Part shown: positions 1 through 9,673 of the stretch, piece after piece
Position numbering within the stretch: the stretch's first letter is position 1
Layout of the letters: each line of letters begins with the position of its first letter
Assembly: GCA_029098305.1 (NCBI GenBank)
Contig: JAQXOB010000020.1
Location: forward strand, 104,181 to 168,180
DNA length: 64,000 nt
Source: Clostridia bacterium
GTDB lineage: Bacteria > Bacillota > Clostridia > Oscillospirales > Acutalibacteraceae
Reading direction: 5' to 3'
Position numbers and translations under genes: made by a program
Notes under the pieces: generated by a model
What the model was told of the DNA's origin: nothing
Database searches by the model: none
What the model saw: the letters and a program-made list of their open reading frames with translations, nothing else

Positions 1-1025
1 TGCTCTCAGATATATCATCTACAGATCTCATACTCAACACTGACATAGAGCCTGAGTATAAACTAACCGAAAAAGAACAAATAATTGCAGATAATGCAAA
101 AGAATATATGCAACAACTTGATTTTAGTGGAACAGTTTTAATTGGTATCGGAGAAAATATAATTTATTGCGACTCCTATAATTACGCAGACAAAAAACTA
201 AAATTGGATAACACAAATGACACAGTCTATCAGATAGCATCACTGTCTAAACAGTTTACCGGAGCTGCTGTTTTACTTTTGCAAGAACAAGGCAAATTAA
301 AAGTTACAGATAAGCTTTCAAAATATATCGACGGGTATAAGTATGGTGATAAACTAACTATAGAAAATTTGTTATTTATGACATCCGGTATGCAAGACTT
401 TGCCGATGCTTATATACTAGACTCTTTAAAGGCTGAAAAAGAATATCCTATAGGATATATGTATGATCTAATTAAGGATTATGATTTGTGGTCAATACCC
501 GGAACTACTTATGAATATTGCAACACCAATTTTTATGTTCTGGGAATGATAATAGAAAAAGCTTCGGGCATGAGTTATGAGGAATATATAAATAAATATA
601 TATTTGAACCTCTAAACATGAATTCTACAAGTCTTGACACATCTACTGTTAACGCAAAGGGTTACTCTTGGGGTAATGAGTTTAGCTGTGTATATGACAA
701 ATCTATTTTTTATTCTGCGGGTGCTATATGTTCAAATGCTAAAGATATGTTTAAATGGCTTAACGGATTTTACAGTGAAAAGGTTATAAGCCGTGAATCT
801 ATTGACTATATTTTATCTGACAAATCTAAACTCGGTTATTCCTGTGGTTGGGTAGTATCACAAGAAGGAATTATGCGCCATAGCGGAAACTTAGGTGGTT
901 ACAAAACCTTTGCTATGATAAACTATCAAAATGATATAAAAGTAGTTGTATTAAGCAATAATGAACAGCAATCATCTGCAGAAATTGGTTTACAACTTAA
1001 CGAAATTGCAAAGAGAGAAATATAA
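1..1025 (+). CDS. Beta-lactamase-fold serine hydrolase, 5' end missing
   Basis: The reading frame is open to the left edge, so the true start lies outside the window; the ATG at 108 is internal. The protein belongs to the penicillin-binding/class C beta-lactamase family (Pfam Beta-lactamase). An S-L-S-K motif (SxxK, nucleophile and general base) is encoded at 240-251, a Y-C-N motif (YxN) at 516-524, and an H-S-G sequence near 880 sits where the family has KTG/HxG. These proteins are serine hydrolases acting on D-Ala peptides, esters or beta-lactams; the substrate here cannot be told. A signal peptide or membrane anchor, if any, would be in the missing part. It ends 19 nt before ispDF. Confidence 0.85.
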   Translation, partial: LSDISSTDLILNTDIEPEYKLTEKEQIIADNAKEYMQQLDFSGTVLIGIGENIIYCDSYNYADKKLKLDNTNDTVYQIASLSKQFTGAAVLLLQEQGKLKVTDKLSKYIDGYKYGDKLTIENLLFMTSGMQDFADAYILDSLKAEKEYPIGYMYDLIKDYDLWSIPGTTYEYCNTNFYVLGMIIEKASGMSYEEYINKYIFEPLNMNSTSLDTSTVNAKGYSWGNEFSCVYDKSIFYSAGAICSNAKDMFKWLNGFYSEKVISRESIDYILSDKSKLGYSCGWVVSQEGIMRHSGNLGGYKTFAMINYQNDIKVVVLSNNEQQSSAEIGLQLNEIAKREI

Positions 1026-1044
1026 AATATATGGGGTTGATATT

Positions 1045-2211
1045 ATGGTAAAAATATCGGCTATTATAGTAGCAGCAGGAAATTCTACCCGAATGGGCGG
1101 AATCAATAAACAACTTATAGAAATATGTGGTAAACCAGTAATAGTTCATACAATCACTGCGTTTAATTCAGCAAAAAATATTAGTGAAATTATAGTTGTT
1201 ACTAAACAAGAGCTTATCGGCCAAATACAAGATTTGTTAAAAACAATTTCTCTAGATAAACCTATTAAATTTGTATGCGGTGGAGATTCACGTCAGGTAT
1301 CAGTAACGAACGGGATAAATGCGTGCAATGAAAATGCTGATTATTTTGCAATCCACGATGGAGCAAGACCTCTAGTTTTGCCTGATACTATAGATAAACT
1401 CTGCGAGTATGTCATGAAGTATGGTTGTGTAGCACCTTGCACTGAATTAAGTGACACGGTTAAAAAAGTAAATGAGCAAATGTGCATTATTAATACTCCT
1501 GATCGTTCATCATTAAGAGCTGTTCAAACTCCGCAAATAATGAAAAAGGACTTTTGTTTAGATGCTCTTTCTAAGGTTACAGATACCAAATTATTTACTG
1601 ACGATTGCGGTATGTTAGAGAGTGCAGGGTATGAGGTACGCCTTTTTAATTTGCAAAATGATAATATCAAAATTACTCATTCTGACGATATAAGCAGGGC
1701 AGAACTAATATTTGAAAAGAGGACAAATATGTGTAATCAAATGAGAATAGGCCATGGATACGATGTACACAAGCTCGATGAAAATCGAAAACTAATATTA
1801 GGTGGAATGGAAATACCTTATGAAAAAGGACTGCTTGGACATTCTGATGCTGATGTGCTTACCCATGCCGTTATGGATGCTTTGCTTGGCGCAGCAGCGA
1901 TGGGCGATATAGGAGGGTTGTTTCCTGATACAGACCCTGCATATAAAGATGCTGATAGTATGTTACTCTTGAAAAAAGTATGTAATAAAATTGCAGATAA
2001 AGGATATAAGATAATAAATATTGACTGCACTTTAATAGCACAGGCACCTAAGCTTAAACCTTATATCGAACAGATAAGAAAAAACTATGCAGATGTTATG
2101 AATGTTAACATCTCTCAAATAAATGTAAAGGCTACAACAGAAGAAAAATTAGGATTCACCGGTCGAAAAGAGGGTATGTCTGCCCATTGCGTTTGTCTTA
2201 TTAAAAATTAG
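1045..2211 (+). CDS. ispDF: Bifunctional IspD/IspF fusion (MEP isoprenoid pathway)
   Basis: A 388-residue fusion of two non-consecutive MEP-pathway enzymes. The N-terminal part is 2-C-methyl-D-erythritol 4-phosphate cytidylyltransferase (IspD), with an A-A-G-N-S-T-R-M-G nucleotide-binding loop near residue 11 and H-D-G-A-R-P. The C-terminal part, from about residue 229, is 2-C-methyl-D-erythritol 2,4-cyclodiphosphate synthase (IspF), with metal ligands D-V-H and the H of G-H-S-D-A-D and the F-P-D-T-D-P loop. Both halves look intact. The ATG at 1045 is preferred over an in-frame ATG at 961, because 961 would overlap the previous gene by 65 nt and IspD normally begins just before this glycine-rich loop. 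Dxs and IspA of the same route lie at 46881-49640. Confidence 0.95.
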   Translation: MVKISAIIVAAGNSTRMGGINKQLIEICGKPVIVHTITAFNSAKNISEIIVVTKQELIGQIQDLLKTISLDKPIKFVCGGDSRQVSVTNGINACNENADYFAIHDGARPLVLPDTIDKLCEYVMKYGCVAPCTELSDTVKKVNEQMCIINTPDRSSLRAVQTPQIMKKDFCLDALSKVTDTKLFTDDCGMLESAGYEVRLFNLQNDNIKITHSDDISRAELIFEKRTNMCNQMRIGHGYDVHKLDENRKLILGGMEIPYEKGLLGHSDADVLTHAVMDALLGAAAMGDIGGLFPDTDPAYKDADSMLLLKKVCNKIADKGYKIINIDCTLIAQAPKLKPYIEQIRKNYADVMNVNISQINVKATTEEKLGFTGRKEGMSAHCVCLIKN

Positions 2212-2245
2212 TCTTCGAAAGGAAAGAAAATAAATCTTTAAAATT

Positions 2246-2980
2246 ATGTGTAGTATGAATAAAGAACCGCTAGGAAATGGATTTACTGTAAATGTTTCTG
2301 ATATACATAGATTTAATACTGATACGATTATTTTAGCTGATTTCGCTATGCCAAAAAAGCATGAAAATGTTATAGATATTGGCACAGGATGCGGAACAAT
2401 GCCGATTATATGGTGTAGGGAAGAAGCAGGAAAACATATAACAGCTGTTGATATTCAAACCGATGCTTGTGAATTGCTTAAAAGTAGCATTGCGGATAAT
2501 AATCTTCAAGACAAAATAAACGTAATAAATGACGATATAATGAATCTTAATTCGAGTAGTTATGTCGGTGCTTTTGACTTGGCAGTTTGTAATCCACCTT
2601 ATAAACCTGCAGGAACAGGAATAGTTAATAATAACATAGGAAAAACAACTGCACGTCATGAGCAGAATATAACTATTGATGATATTGCATTGTGCGCTAA
2701 TCGTCTATTACGATTTGGAGGAAGATTTTGTCTTTGTCAACGTCCGGAAAGACTTAGCGATGTTATCTCTGCATTTAGAAATGCTGATATCGAGCCTAAA
2801 CGATTGAGATTTGTGCAACAAAGACTATACAAAGCTCCCAAACTTTTTTTGATAGAAGGGAAGAGAGGAGCTCAAAAAAGCGGACTAGTTGTTTTACCTA
2901 CCCTATTTATTGAAGATATAAATAGTAATGATTTTTCAGATGAAATGAAGAAAATATATGGTATTTACAAATATAATTGA
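2246..2980 (+). CDS. TrmN6-like adenine-N6 methyltransferase (YabB family)
   Basis: A 244-residue class I SAM-dependent methyltransferase. Motif I is I-D-I-G-T-G-C-G near residue 45, and the catalytic N-P-P-Y of N6-adenine methyltransferases is near residue 116. The family methylates A37 of tRNA1(Val) in E. coli (TrmN6/YfiC); the Bacillus homologue YabB sits near rsmI (yabC), and here rsmI follows directly, which supports the assignment. The stop codon (TGA, 2978-2980) abuts the rsmI start. A GGAAAG sequence at 2221 is rather far from the ATG at 2246, so the start is not firm; an ATG three codons downstream is the alternative. Confidence 0.82.
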   Translation: MCSMNKEPLGNGFTVNVSDIHRFNTDTIILADFAMPKKHENVIDIGTGCGTMPIIWCREEAGKHITAVDIQTDACELLKSSIADNNLQDKINVINDDIMNLNSSSYVGAFDLAVCNPPYKPAGTGIVNNNIGKTTARHEQNITIDDIALCANRLLRFGGRFCLCQRPERLSDVISAFRNADIEPKRLRFVQQRLYKAPKLFLIEGKRGAQKSGLVVLPTLFIEDINSNDFSDEMKKIYGIYKYN

Positions 2981-2985
2981 TATGG

Positions 2986-3822
2986 ATGTGTAATAAATTG
3001 AGCGGAAAATTGTATGTAGTTGGCACACCTATAGGTAATTTAAATGATTTTTCTCCAAGGGCAAAGCAGACTCTTGAAATGGTTGATTTTATTGCTGCTG
3101 AGGACACACGTGTCACTGTTAAGCTATTAAATAATCTAGAAATAAAAACACCGATGGTAAGTTATCACGAGCATAATATGACAGAACGAGGTAAACTAAT
3201 TATTGAAAGAATAGTTGCTGGTGAAAACTGTGCTATTGTTACAGATGCGGGTATGCCATGCATAAGCGATCCGGGTGAAATGTTGATAAAACAATGTGCA
3301 GCAGAAAATATTGAAGTGCTTGCTGTGCCCGGCCCAAGCGCCCTTATAGCTGCATTAGCTGTGTCAGGTCTTGATACCGGCAGATTTACTTTTGAAGGCT
3401 TCTTGAGCATGAACAAGAAGAATAGAATCGATCATTTGGAAAGCATTATAAATGAGAAGAGAACGATGATATTTTATGAGGCACCTCACAAGCTACCTGT
3501 AACTTTGGTTGACCTTTATAAATACCTTGGCGACAGAAAAATTTCTATAGTTCGTGAAATAACCAAGATATATGAGCAAGTTATTCGAACCACACTCTCA
3601 TCTGCAAGTAAACAATATGTAAATGGTGAAATAAAAGGCGAGATAGTTCTTGTAATAGAAGGGAAGAAGGATAATAATGAGAAAACCGAGTATAATCTTG
3701 AAGACGCATGTAAGCTTGCAAACGAACTTGTTGAGAAAGGCTTCTCAAAATCAAATGCAGCCAAGCAAGCCTCAATTGTAACAGGAATAAAAAAGGGAGA
3801 AATATACAAGGAGATACTATAA
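2986..3822 (+). CDS. rsmI: 16S rRNA (cytidine1402-2'-O)-methyltransferase RsmI
   Basis: A tetrapyrrole-methylase-fold SAM enzyme that 2'-O-methylates C1402 in the 16S rRNA decoding centre. It shows the family N-terminus K-L-Y-V-V-G-T-P-I-G-N-L, A-A-E-D-T-R-V-T, the G-M-P-C-I-S-D-P-G motif and V-P-G-P-S-A. The length (about 278 residues) is normal. Three starts are possible: a TTG at 2977 that overlaps the upstream TGA, the ATG at 2986 used here, and a TTG at 2998; none has a clear ribosome binding site, so translational coupling to the upstream methyltransferase is likely. The stop lies 4 nt before folC. Confidence 0.93.
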   Translation: MCNKLSGKLYVVGTPIGNLNDFSPRAKQTLEMVDFIAAEDTRVTVKLLNNLEIKTPMVSYHEHNMTERGKLIIERIVAGENCAIVTDAGMPCISDPGEMLIKQCAAENIEVLAVPGPSALIAALAVSGLDTGRFTFEGFLSMNKKNRIDHLESIINEKRTMIFYEAPHKLPVTLVDLYKYLGDRKISIVREITKIYEQVIRTTLSSASKQYVNGEIKGEIVLVIEGKKDNNEKTEYNLEDACKLANELVEKGFSKSNAAKQASIVTGIKKGEIYKEIL

Positions 3823-3826
3823 GATA

Positions 3827-5110
3827 GTGGAATCATCAAATTTACAATATGCAATAGATAAAATAAGTTCTCTAAGGCGTTTTGGCTCACGTCCGGGATT
3901 GGATAGTATAAGGGCATTACTCAATATACTTGGAAATCCACAAGACAAGCTTAAATATGTACATATAGCTGGTACAAATGGAAAAGGTTCTGTATGTGCC
4001 ATGTTATCAAAAATTCTTGAGAAATCAGGCTATAAAACAGGATTATATATTTCTCCATACGTTATAGAATTTCGTGAGAGAATACAGATAAACAGCAAAA
4101 TGATACCTGAAGAAAAGCTGATAAACTTAGTAAATATTGTGTATTCAAAGGTAACTGAGTTATTTGAAAAAAAAATAATTGTAACTGAGTTTGAGATGAT
4201 TACAGCAATTGCATTTTTGTATTATGCAGAAGAAAAGTGTGACATAGTTGTATTAGAGACAGGCATGGGAGGACAGTTTGATGCAACAAATATTATAAAA
4301 ACCTCCTGTGCAGATGTAATTACTCCAATTTCTCTTGACCACACTGCAATACTGGGCAACACAATAGAAAAAATATGCGATGAAAAACGTAGGATAATAA
4401 AGGAAAATTCTAATGTGATTTTTTATAGACAAGAGCCTACTATAAATAAAATGATAGAATCATATGCAAGTGAACTAACATCACGTGTTTATTATGCAGA
4501 TGATCTTAACATTGTACAAATGAGTTCTGATTTAGAAAAAAACTCATTTATCTATAATAATGAGCCATATTATATTAATCTCCTTGGAAATCACCAAATA
4601 GTGAATGCTTCAATAGTTATTGCGACAGCAAACGCATTGAGGCTTTCTGGATTTAATCTTATAAGTAATGATTCCATAAGAGATGGATTATCTGAGGCAA
4701 AAAATCCAGGTAGATTTGAATATTTCAATCTGGAAGTGCCAACTATATTAGATGGCGCACATAATCCAAGTGGAACACAAGCACTTGCAAATACACTTAA
4801 ACAGCTAGTGAAAAATAAAAAGATTATATGCATTATAGGAATGTTAAAAGATAAAGATGTTAATTTAGCAATATCAAATTTATCTGAATCTTTTGATTAT
4901 GTTATATGCACAGAACCGAAAAACAAAAGAAAAATGAATTGCTTAGAACTAAAAACAATAGCAGATAAATATTTTTATAAAACAGATGCCGAGTCAGATG
5001 TTATAAAAGCATATAGGAAAGCTCAAGCCATGTCTACAGAAGATACTGTTATTTTAATCTGTGGTTCATTATATCTAATAAGCGAAATAAGAAATTACCT
5101 TGATAAATAG
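3827..5110 (+). CDS. folC: Folylpolyglutamate synthase/dihydrofolate synthase
   Basis: A 427-residue Mur-ligase-family enzyme that adds glutamate to dihydropteroate or folates. It shows the P-loop H-I-A-G-T-N-G-K-G-S near residue 46, the I-S-P-Y and F-R-E-R-I-Q segment, the E-T-G-M-G-G-Q-F-D-A-T-N motif, and D-G-A-H-N-P at about residue 307. The start is GTG, with AAGGAG about 13 nt upstream inside the rsmI tail. It is the last gene of the rightward block and is followed by a terminator-like hairpin. Confidence 0.94.
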   Translation: MESSNLQYAIDKISSLRRFGSRPGLDSIRALLNILGNPQDKLKYVHIAGTNGKGSVCAMLSKILEKSGYKTGLYISPYVIEFRERIQINSKMIPEEKLINLVNIVYSKVTELFEKKIIVTEFEMITAIAFLYYAEEKCDIVVLETGMGGQFDATNIIKTSCADVITPISLDHTAILGNTIEKICDEKRRIIKENSNVIFYRQEPTINKMIESYASELTSRVYYADDLNIVQMSSDLEKNSFIYNNEPYYINLLGNHQIVNASIVIATANALRLSGFNLISNDSIRDGLSEAKNPGRFEYFNLEVPTILDGAHNPSGTQALANTLKQLVKNKKIICIIGMLKDKDVNLAISNLSESFDYVICTEPKNKRKMNCLELKTIADKYFYKTDAESDVIKAYRKAQAMSTEDTVILICGSLYLISEIRNYLDK

Positions 5111-5115
5111 AAATA

Positions 5116-5164
5116 ACCGCTTTTATTTAACCACATAGGTATAAATAAGAGCGGTATATTTTTA
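5116..5164. terminator. Hairpin after folC
   Basis: An inverted repeat (ACCGCTTTTATTTA at 5116-5129 and its near-complement ending at 5155) forms a 14-bp stem with one G-T pair, followed by ATATTTTT. This is a rho-independent terminator candidate for folC. It lies between convergent genes. Confidence 0.75.
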
Positions 5165-5171
5165 TACAGAT

Positions 5172-5201
5172 AATTCCCGAAAATGAATATTTTCGGGAAT
5201 T
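5172..5201. terminator. Perfect 13-bp hairpin between folC and lgt
   Basis: AATTCCCGAAAAT (5172-5184) and its exact reverse complement (5189-5201) enclose a 4-nt loop. It is placed 31 nt beyond the lgt stop and 62 nt beyond folC, between convergent genes. There is no clean T-run on either side, so termination in both directions is inferred from position and stem strength. Confidence 0.55.
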
Positions 5202-5231
5202 TAGGGTAGGAGTTAAATAGTTTTAGAGTTT

Positions 5232-6065
5232 CTATATTCGTTTTTCTTCTTTTTTTACAAACATATCATCGGTTCTATTTCTGAAAACAATTAAAAGAAT
5301 AATTGCAGTAATGACCATAATTGCAGAGAGCATTTGTGAAACTCTTACGTTAAGTGTAAAAATTTTAAATGGCAAGTATAAACTGTCTGTTCTGAGTCCT
5401 TCAATTATTGTTCGTCCAAAACCATACCATAACAAGTATAAAATTCCTGCTTGTCCATAATATTTCTGCCATTTCTTACTAAAAATATAAATAATTAAAG
5501 CACCAAGCAAGCACCAAATTGACTCATATAAAAAGCATGGATGCACTCCAACGCCATTAGTATTTTCGCTTACCATTCTCCATGGAAGATTAGTTGCGCT
5601 TCCAAAAGCCTCTTGATTCATAAAATTCCCCCATCGTCCTATTCCCTGACCTATGAGGAATGAAATTGAGCATAAATCTAAGCAAGCTGGTAAATTCATT
5701 TTTTGAATCTTTGCAGGAATTAACCCGCCAATAAGACCGCCCATGAGGCCTCCGTAAATCGCAAGACCACCTTCGTGTATATTTAGTATTTTTAAAGGAT
5801 CGTCTTTATAATTATCCCATGAAAATATAACATAATATAGTCTTGCTCCAATTATGGCAAAAATCAGCCCAAAAATGGCACAGTTTGTCAATTTATCTGC
5901 TGACTGCTTATAAAACTTACAACGCTTGATTGCACATATTAGAGCTAATATGAACCCTACAGCAATTATAATACCATACCAGTATATCTTTGTGTTTCCA
6001 AATGAAAAAGCTACAGGATTTACGTTGATATTAATCCCCAAACCCGGAAATGATACATCAAACAC
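5232..6065 (-). CDS. lgt: Prolipoprotein diacylglyceryl transferase Lgt
   Basis: A 277-residue polytopic membrane enzyme that transfers diacylglycerol from phosphatidylglycerol to the lipobox cysteine of prolipoproteins. It carries the Lgt signature G-R-W-G-N-F-M-N-Q-E-A-F-G and the upstream G-A-R-L-Y-Y-V segment, with several hydrophobic helices. The length is normal. It is the last gene of a leftward operon, starting 2 nt after the stop of the M16 peptidase gene. Confidence 0.95.
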   Translation of the reverse strand: MFDVSFPGLGININVNPVAFSFGNTKIYWYGIIIAVGFILALICAIKRCKFYKQSADKLTNCAIFGLIFAIIGARLYYVIFSWDNYKDDPLKILNIHEGGLAIYGGLMGGLIGGLIPAKIQKMNLPACLDLCSISFLIGQGIGRWGNFMNQEAFGSATNLPWRMVSENTNGVGVHPCFLYESIWCLLGALIIYIFSKKWQKYYGQAGILYLLWYGFGRTIIEGLRTDSLYLPFKIFTLNVRVSQMLSAIMVITAIILLIVFRNRTDDMFVKKEEKRI

Positions 6066-6067
6066 TC

Positions 6068-7348
6068 TTATCCCTCACTTTCAGATGGAAGAATAACCGA
6101 TAATGCACATTTATCAATTGAGAACTGCTCCCTAAGGCGATTTTCAACATCTTCTAATGTTAGCTTTGATAGTGTGTCTATATATTTATAAATTTCTCTG
6201 TTTGTAAAATGCATAGAGTTTATTATATTTCCAATACCTTCAATACTATTAAAAGATGCTATTGCATCGCCGTAGGTAGAGCGTTTTGAAAGGAGAAATT
6301 CCTCCTCATCAAGACCATTTGTTAATATCTCTTGAACATATTTTTTTATTAATTCGGTAGCTTTCTTAGGATTTCTGCTTTCTCCTCCTATTAGCAATGC
6401 AGAATAGCTGTCACTCTCAAAATGTTCAAAAGAAAAGCTATTATTTATAAGTTTGTTTTCTTCTAATTGTTTGTACAGCATTGAAGACTCACCAAAAAGC
6501 ATAGCGGTTAAAACATCAGTTGCTGCAAGTTGCTTTTCAGAAAGAGGTTGTCTGATATTTTCCTTAAATCCTAATTGAAATAATGGAATCGACACAGGAA
6601 ATTTTTGTTCTATATATTCCATGTTTATTTCATCAGGTTCTTCCGGAATAACAAAGCTTGGAGTAATCTCTTCTGATTTTTTGAGAAATTTATCTGCACA
6701 TCTTATAACCTCGTCTGTGTTTATATTACCTACTACGACAAGCACCATATTGTTTAAATTATAAAAGTTATTGTAACATGTATAAAGTAGCTCAGGAGTT
6801 ATCTGGGATATGCTTTCTACGGTACCGGCAATATCTTTTTTTATCGAATGATTTACATAAAGAGCATTTAAAAGGTTAAAAAGCGCACGCCAATCCGGTG
6901 AATCATCATACATTCGTATTTCCTGAGAAATTATACCTTGCTCTTTTTCGACAGTTTCCTTCGTGAAATATGGATTTTGAACAAAATCAAGCAAAAATTC
7001 TAGGTTTGTTATAAAATTGTCAGAACAAGAGAAAAGATACATAGTCTTATCAAATGCTGTATATGCATTTGCACTAGCACCGGTTTGTGCAAATTTTGAG
7101 AATGCATCACCATCTTCACTTTCAAAAAGCTTGTGTTCAAGATAGTGTGCTATTCCATCAGGTGTTGTAATCTTGTTGCCGGATTGATCTATAAAAGACG
7201 TATTTATAGACCCAAACTTCGTTCCAAACATAGCATAAGATGAGTTATAATCCTTTTTTGGATATGAATAAATAGTTAGTCCTGATGAATGTATGATTTT
7301 TATATACTCTTCATCAAGTATTGGGCTTTTAATGTGTTCAATAGTCAA
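6068..7348 (-). CDS. M16-family zinc peptidase with intact HxxEH (YmfH-like)
   Basis: A 426-residue pitrilysin/insulinase-family protein. The inverted zinc motif H-Y-L-E-H is at about residues 68-72, with a downstream glutamate-rich segment (V-E-K-E-Q-G-I-I-S-Q-E) that supplies the third ligand in this family. It lies 2 nt downstream of a second M16 gene lacking the motif; this active/inactive pairing is typical of the Bacillus YmfF-YmfH type and suggests a heterodimer. The start is TTG with AGGG about 8 nt upstream, and no upstream ATG fits. The substrate is unknown. Confidence 0.88.
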   Translation of the reverse strand: MTIEHIKSPILDEEYIKIIHSSGLTIYSYPKKDYNSSYAMFGTKFGSINTSFIDQSGNKITTPDGIAHYLEHKLFESEDGDAFSKFAQTGASANAYTAFDKTMYLFSCSDNFITNLEFLLDFVQNPYFTKETVEKEQGIISQEIRMYDDSPDWRALFNLLNALYVNHSIKKDIAGTVESISQITPELLYTCYNNFYNLNNMVLVVVGNINTDEVIRCADKFLKKSEEITPSFVIPEEPDEINMEYIEQKFPVSIPLFQLGFKENIRQPLSEKQLAATDVLTAMLFGESSMLYKQLEENKLINNSFSFEHFESDSYSALLIGGESRNPKKATELIKKYVQEILTNGLDEEEFLLSKRSTYGDAIASFNSIEGIGNIINSMHFTNREIYKYIDTLSKLTLEDVENRLREQFSIDKCALSVILPSESEG

Positions 7349-7350
7349 TA

Positions 7351-8616
7351 TTATTCCCTGCCTTTCAATACAAAAGTGGTATCAAGTGATATGCTCTGTG
7401 ATGCCTTTATGACATCATCGGCAGTTACATTCATTATTTTTTCACTTGCTTGGTCCGGTGTCAAAAATTCTTCGGATAAAAGCTGAGATATATACCACAT
7501 TTCTATATGAGAGGTAGTGTCTGTCATCATTTTAAAATGATTAGTCATGCTCAATTTTGCGCTATTTATCTCATATTCTGTTAGTTCACCATTTTGAAGA
7601 GCCTTAATATTCTTTAACACTTCATTTTTTGCTTTTTCTATATTTCCTGTTTCTACGCCACTATCAACGATAAAGATACCCTTATTTTTGTAAAATCTCG
7701 CCGCACAATAATAGCATAGACTTTGCTTTTCTCGTATATTAGTGAAAAATTTAGATGTAGTGTTACCACCAAGTATATCGCAAGCAAGACGAATTGCGTA
7801 AGTATCAGCCGGTTCTGCAAAATTGGTTCTAAATCCCATCACAAGTTTTGATTGGGATACATCATCTTGCTCTATAACCTCTTTTATTTCTGCTACATCA
7901 TGCTTACAGCTTGTTTTACATTCGATTACCTTGCGCTCTATATCAGCAAATCTGGAAGAAAACATATTTTCGTATAAAGAGGTATCGTTACAATTACCGA
8001 TCACAAATATCTCAAACTTAGCATGCATAAGCATACTTTTCCATGCATTATACACATCTTCTCCTGTGAGTTTAGATACATTATCGTACGATCCATAGTG
8101 AGCTATACCAAATGGTTCATCTGCACACATTGTTGATATCATCTTTTTTATAGAATATGACCTCTTATCGTTATATTCAGCCATAATAGAATCCATTAGC
8201 TGTGCTTTTTCAATTTCTAATTCATCGGAGTTAAATTCTCCATCAATTATTTTAGGTTCAAATATTATTTCACACAACAAAGAAAATAGCTTCTCAGAAA
8301 TTTTCTCTTTGTCAATTGTAAATTTATCATCAATAAAATTCATTGAGATAGTAATTCCAAGGTTCTCCCCTATTTTTCTAGCTTGTGAATAAATATCAGC
8401 ACCATATAGTTTATCTAATTCATGGTTTAATATGGTAAAATCCGGATATTTTTTGCATGACCTCGTAAGCATTGCAGGAAGAATTGTAAGTGCAGCTGCA
8501 GTATTTTTTTCAAGTGGCATCATCATAGTTACAGACACCCTTGTTGTTTTAAACTTGCTTGTGTAAATATGATTGAAATAAACACCATCAAGTAGATTTT
8601 TTCGTAAAACAGACAT
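7351..8616 (-). CDS. M16-family peptidase homologue lacking the zinc motif (YmfF-like)
   Basis: A 421-residue M16-type protein with the two-lobe architecture, but no HxxEH near the N-terminus, where the active partner has it. It is probably the non-catalytic subunit that completes the chamber with the downstream HxxEH protein. It is the first gene of the operon with the active M16 gene and lgt. The ATG at 8616 is preceded by GGAGG at a good distance. A TGCTATAAT extended -10 element lies upstream at 8648-8656. Confidence 0.85.
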   Translation of the reverse strand: MSVLRKNLLDGVYFNHIYTSKFKTTRVSVTMMMPLEKNTAAALTILPAMLTRSCKKYPDFTILNHELDKLYGADIYSQARKIGENLGITISMNFIDDKFTIDKEKISEKLFSLLCEIIFEPKIIDGEFNSDELEIEKAQLMDSIMAEYNDKRSYSIKKMISTMCADEPFGIAHYGSYDNVSKLTGEDVYNAWKSMLMHAKFEIFVIGNCNDTSLYENMFSSRFADIERKVIECKTSCKHDVAEIKEVIEQDDVSQSKLVMGFRTNFAEPADTYAIRLACDILGGNTTSKFFTNIREKQSLCYYCAARFYKNKGIFIVDSGVETGNIEKAKNEVLKNIKALQNGELTEYEINSAKLSMTNHFKMMTDTTSHIEMWYISQLLSEEFLTPDQASEKIMNVTADDVIKASQSISLDTTFVLKGRE

Positions 8617-8647
8617 TTTTTACCTCCATTTTATTTATATAACATAT

Positions 8648-8656
8648 ATTATAGCA
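8648..8656 (-). promoter_or_regulatory. Extended -10 promoter element for the M16/lgt operon
   Basis: Read on the minus strand this is TGCTATAAT, an exact TGn extended -10 box, 32 nt upstream of the ATG at 8616. The -35 position (about 8671-8676, TTTATT) is poor, which is usual for extended -10 promoters. Confidence 0.55.
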
Positions 8657-8756
8657 CATTTATATTAATAAATAAACGTAATTTATCGAAGATATAAAAA
8701 AACATTATAAATTTCATTATTTTTCTTTTACTATATATGTAAAAGCGATAATTTTC

Positions 8757-8785
8757 TTGTGTTTTCAAAAAGAGTGTTATATAAT
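8757..8785 (+). promoter_or_regulatory. Sigma-A type promoter for the 8873 gene
   Basis: TTGTGT (8757-8762), a 17-nt spacer and a perfect TATAAT (8780-8785). Transcription would start near 8792, leaving a leader of about 80 nt before the AAGGAG ribosome binding site and the ATG at 8873. Confidence 0.6.
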
Positions 8786-8872
8786 CTTAATGTAGTTATA
8801 CTTTAAGAAATGCATATTGTATGCATACTAACAACGCATAAAGCTAAAGAATGACTATAAAGGAGTATTTTT

Positions 8873-9637
8873 ATGAAAAGAAATTTGTTTATTTTAATAT
8901 CTGTTTTTTTGTGCATTGCTACCTCTTTGCCTATAACCGCATATGCTGAGGTATATAATTTAAGTGGTACAGATATTAGTGTCTCCGTAGATGATACCTC
9001 GTGGTATGTATTTACACGAGATAATATAGAGAACAACCCTGAGTTAGAGGAGTTGGGTGTTTCCTATGACACAATATACAACATTCTCTACGATAACGAA
9101 GCGTATATGGATGCTATTCTATATTACGAAGATATGGAATATGTGGAGATGTATATTCGCAAAAGAACATTGGATTCCGGTATTGCTAATCTATCTAATT
9201 ATGATAACAAATACGTTTTAGAAGTAGCAAAAGGATTTGCAAAAAAACAAAATGCAGAGAAATACTCCGTGTACGATAACGAGTATAAATTCGCAAAGGT
9301 AGAATATGTTGACTCCAATTACGGTTGTTACTTATGTGAATATGTTACTGTTGTAAATAGGGATAATTATACTTTAACATTCCAATCAACATCACAATTT
9401 ACTGACGAGGAATATGCTGAGATAAAAAACATCGTTGATAGTGTAAAATTTAATGTTGACACAGCCATTAAAGAAAAGAAGTCAACTTCAAATTCTGATA
9501 GTCATTTAGTAAGGATTATTGGTAGTGCGGTAATTGGTGGTGTTGCAGGTGCAATTATTTCGATAATAACTAAAAAGAAGAAAAAAAGAAGTGAAAGCGA
9601 TGAAGCTTCCTCTGTTGACACCATAGGAGAAAAATAA
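8873..9637 (+). CDS. Secreted, C-terminally membrane-anchored protein of unknown function
   Basis: 254 residues. The N-terminus is a signal peptide (basic start, hydrophobic core, A-Y-A-E cleavage region near residue 26). An acidic, tyrosine-rich extracytoplasmic domain of about 170 residues follows. Near residues 215-236 there is one hydrophobic helix with G-G-V-A-G small-residue packing, then a lysine cluster and an acidic tail, so the domain is anchored outside with a short inside tail. I do not recognise the domain; the overall fold suggestion (a PsbP/DUF1795-like sensor or substrate-binding domain) is a guess. It is a single gene with its own promoter and terminator. Confidence 0.75.
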   Translation: MKRNLFILISVFLCIATSLPITAYAEVYNLSGTDISVSVDDTSWYVFTRDNIENNPELEELGVSYDTIYNILYDNEAYMDAILYYEDMEYVEMYIRKRTLDSGIANLSNYDNKYVLEVAKGFAKKQNAEKYSVYDNEYKFAKVEYVDSNYGCYLCEYVTVVNRDNYTLTFQSTSQFTDEEYAEIKNIVDSVKFNVDTAIKEKKSTSNSDSHLVRIIGSAVIGGVAGAIISIITKKKKKRSESDEASSVDTIGEK

Positions 9638-9673
9638 ATTGTGTTTACATATTTATTTAAGTGAAAGAAGATT

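Noticed and set aside
1818..2030. Open frame on the minus strand inside ispF
   Set aside because: It is the antisense shadow of a well conserved coding region with no ribosome binding site or family match; the same applies to the many other short frames inside ftsH, dxs, rnj and the ABC gene.
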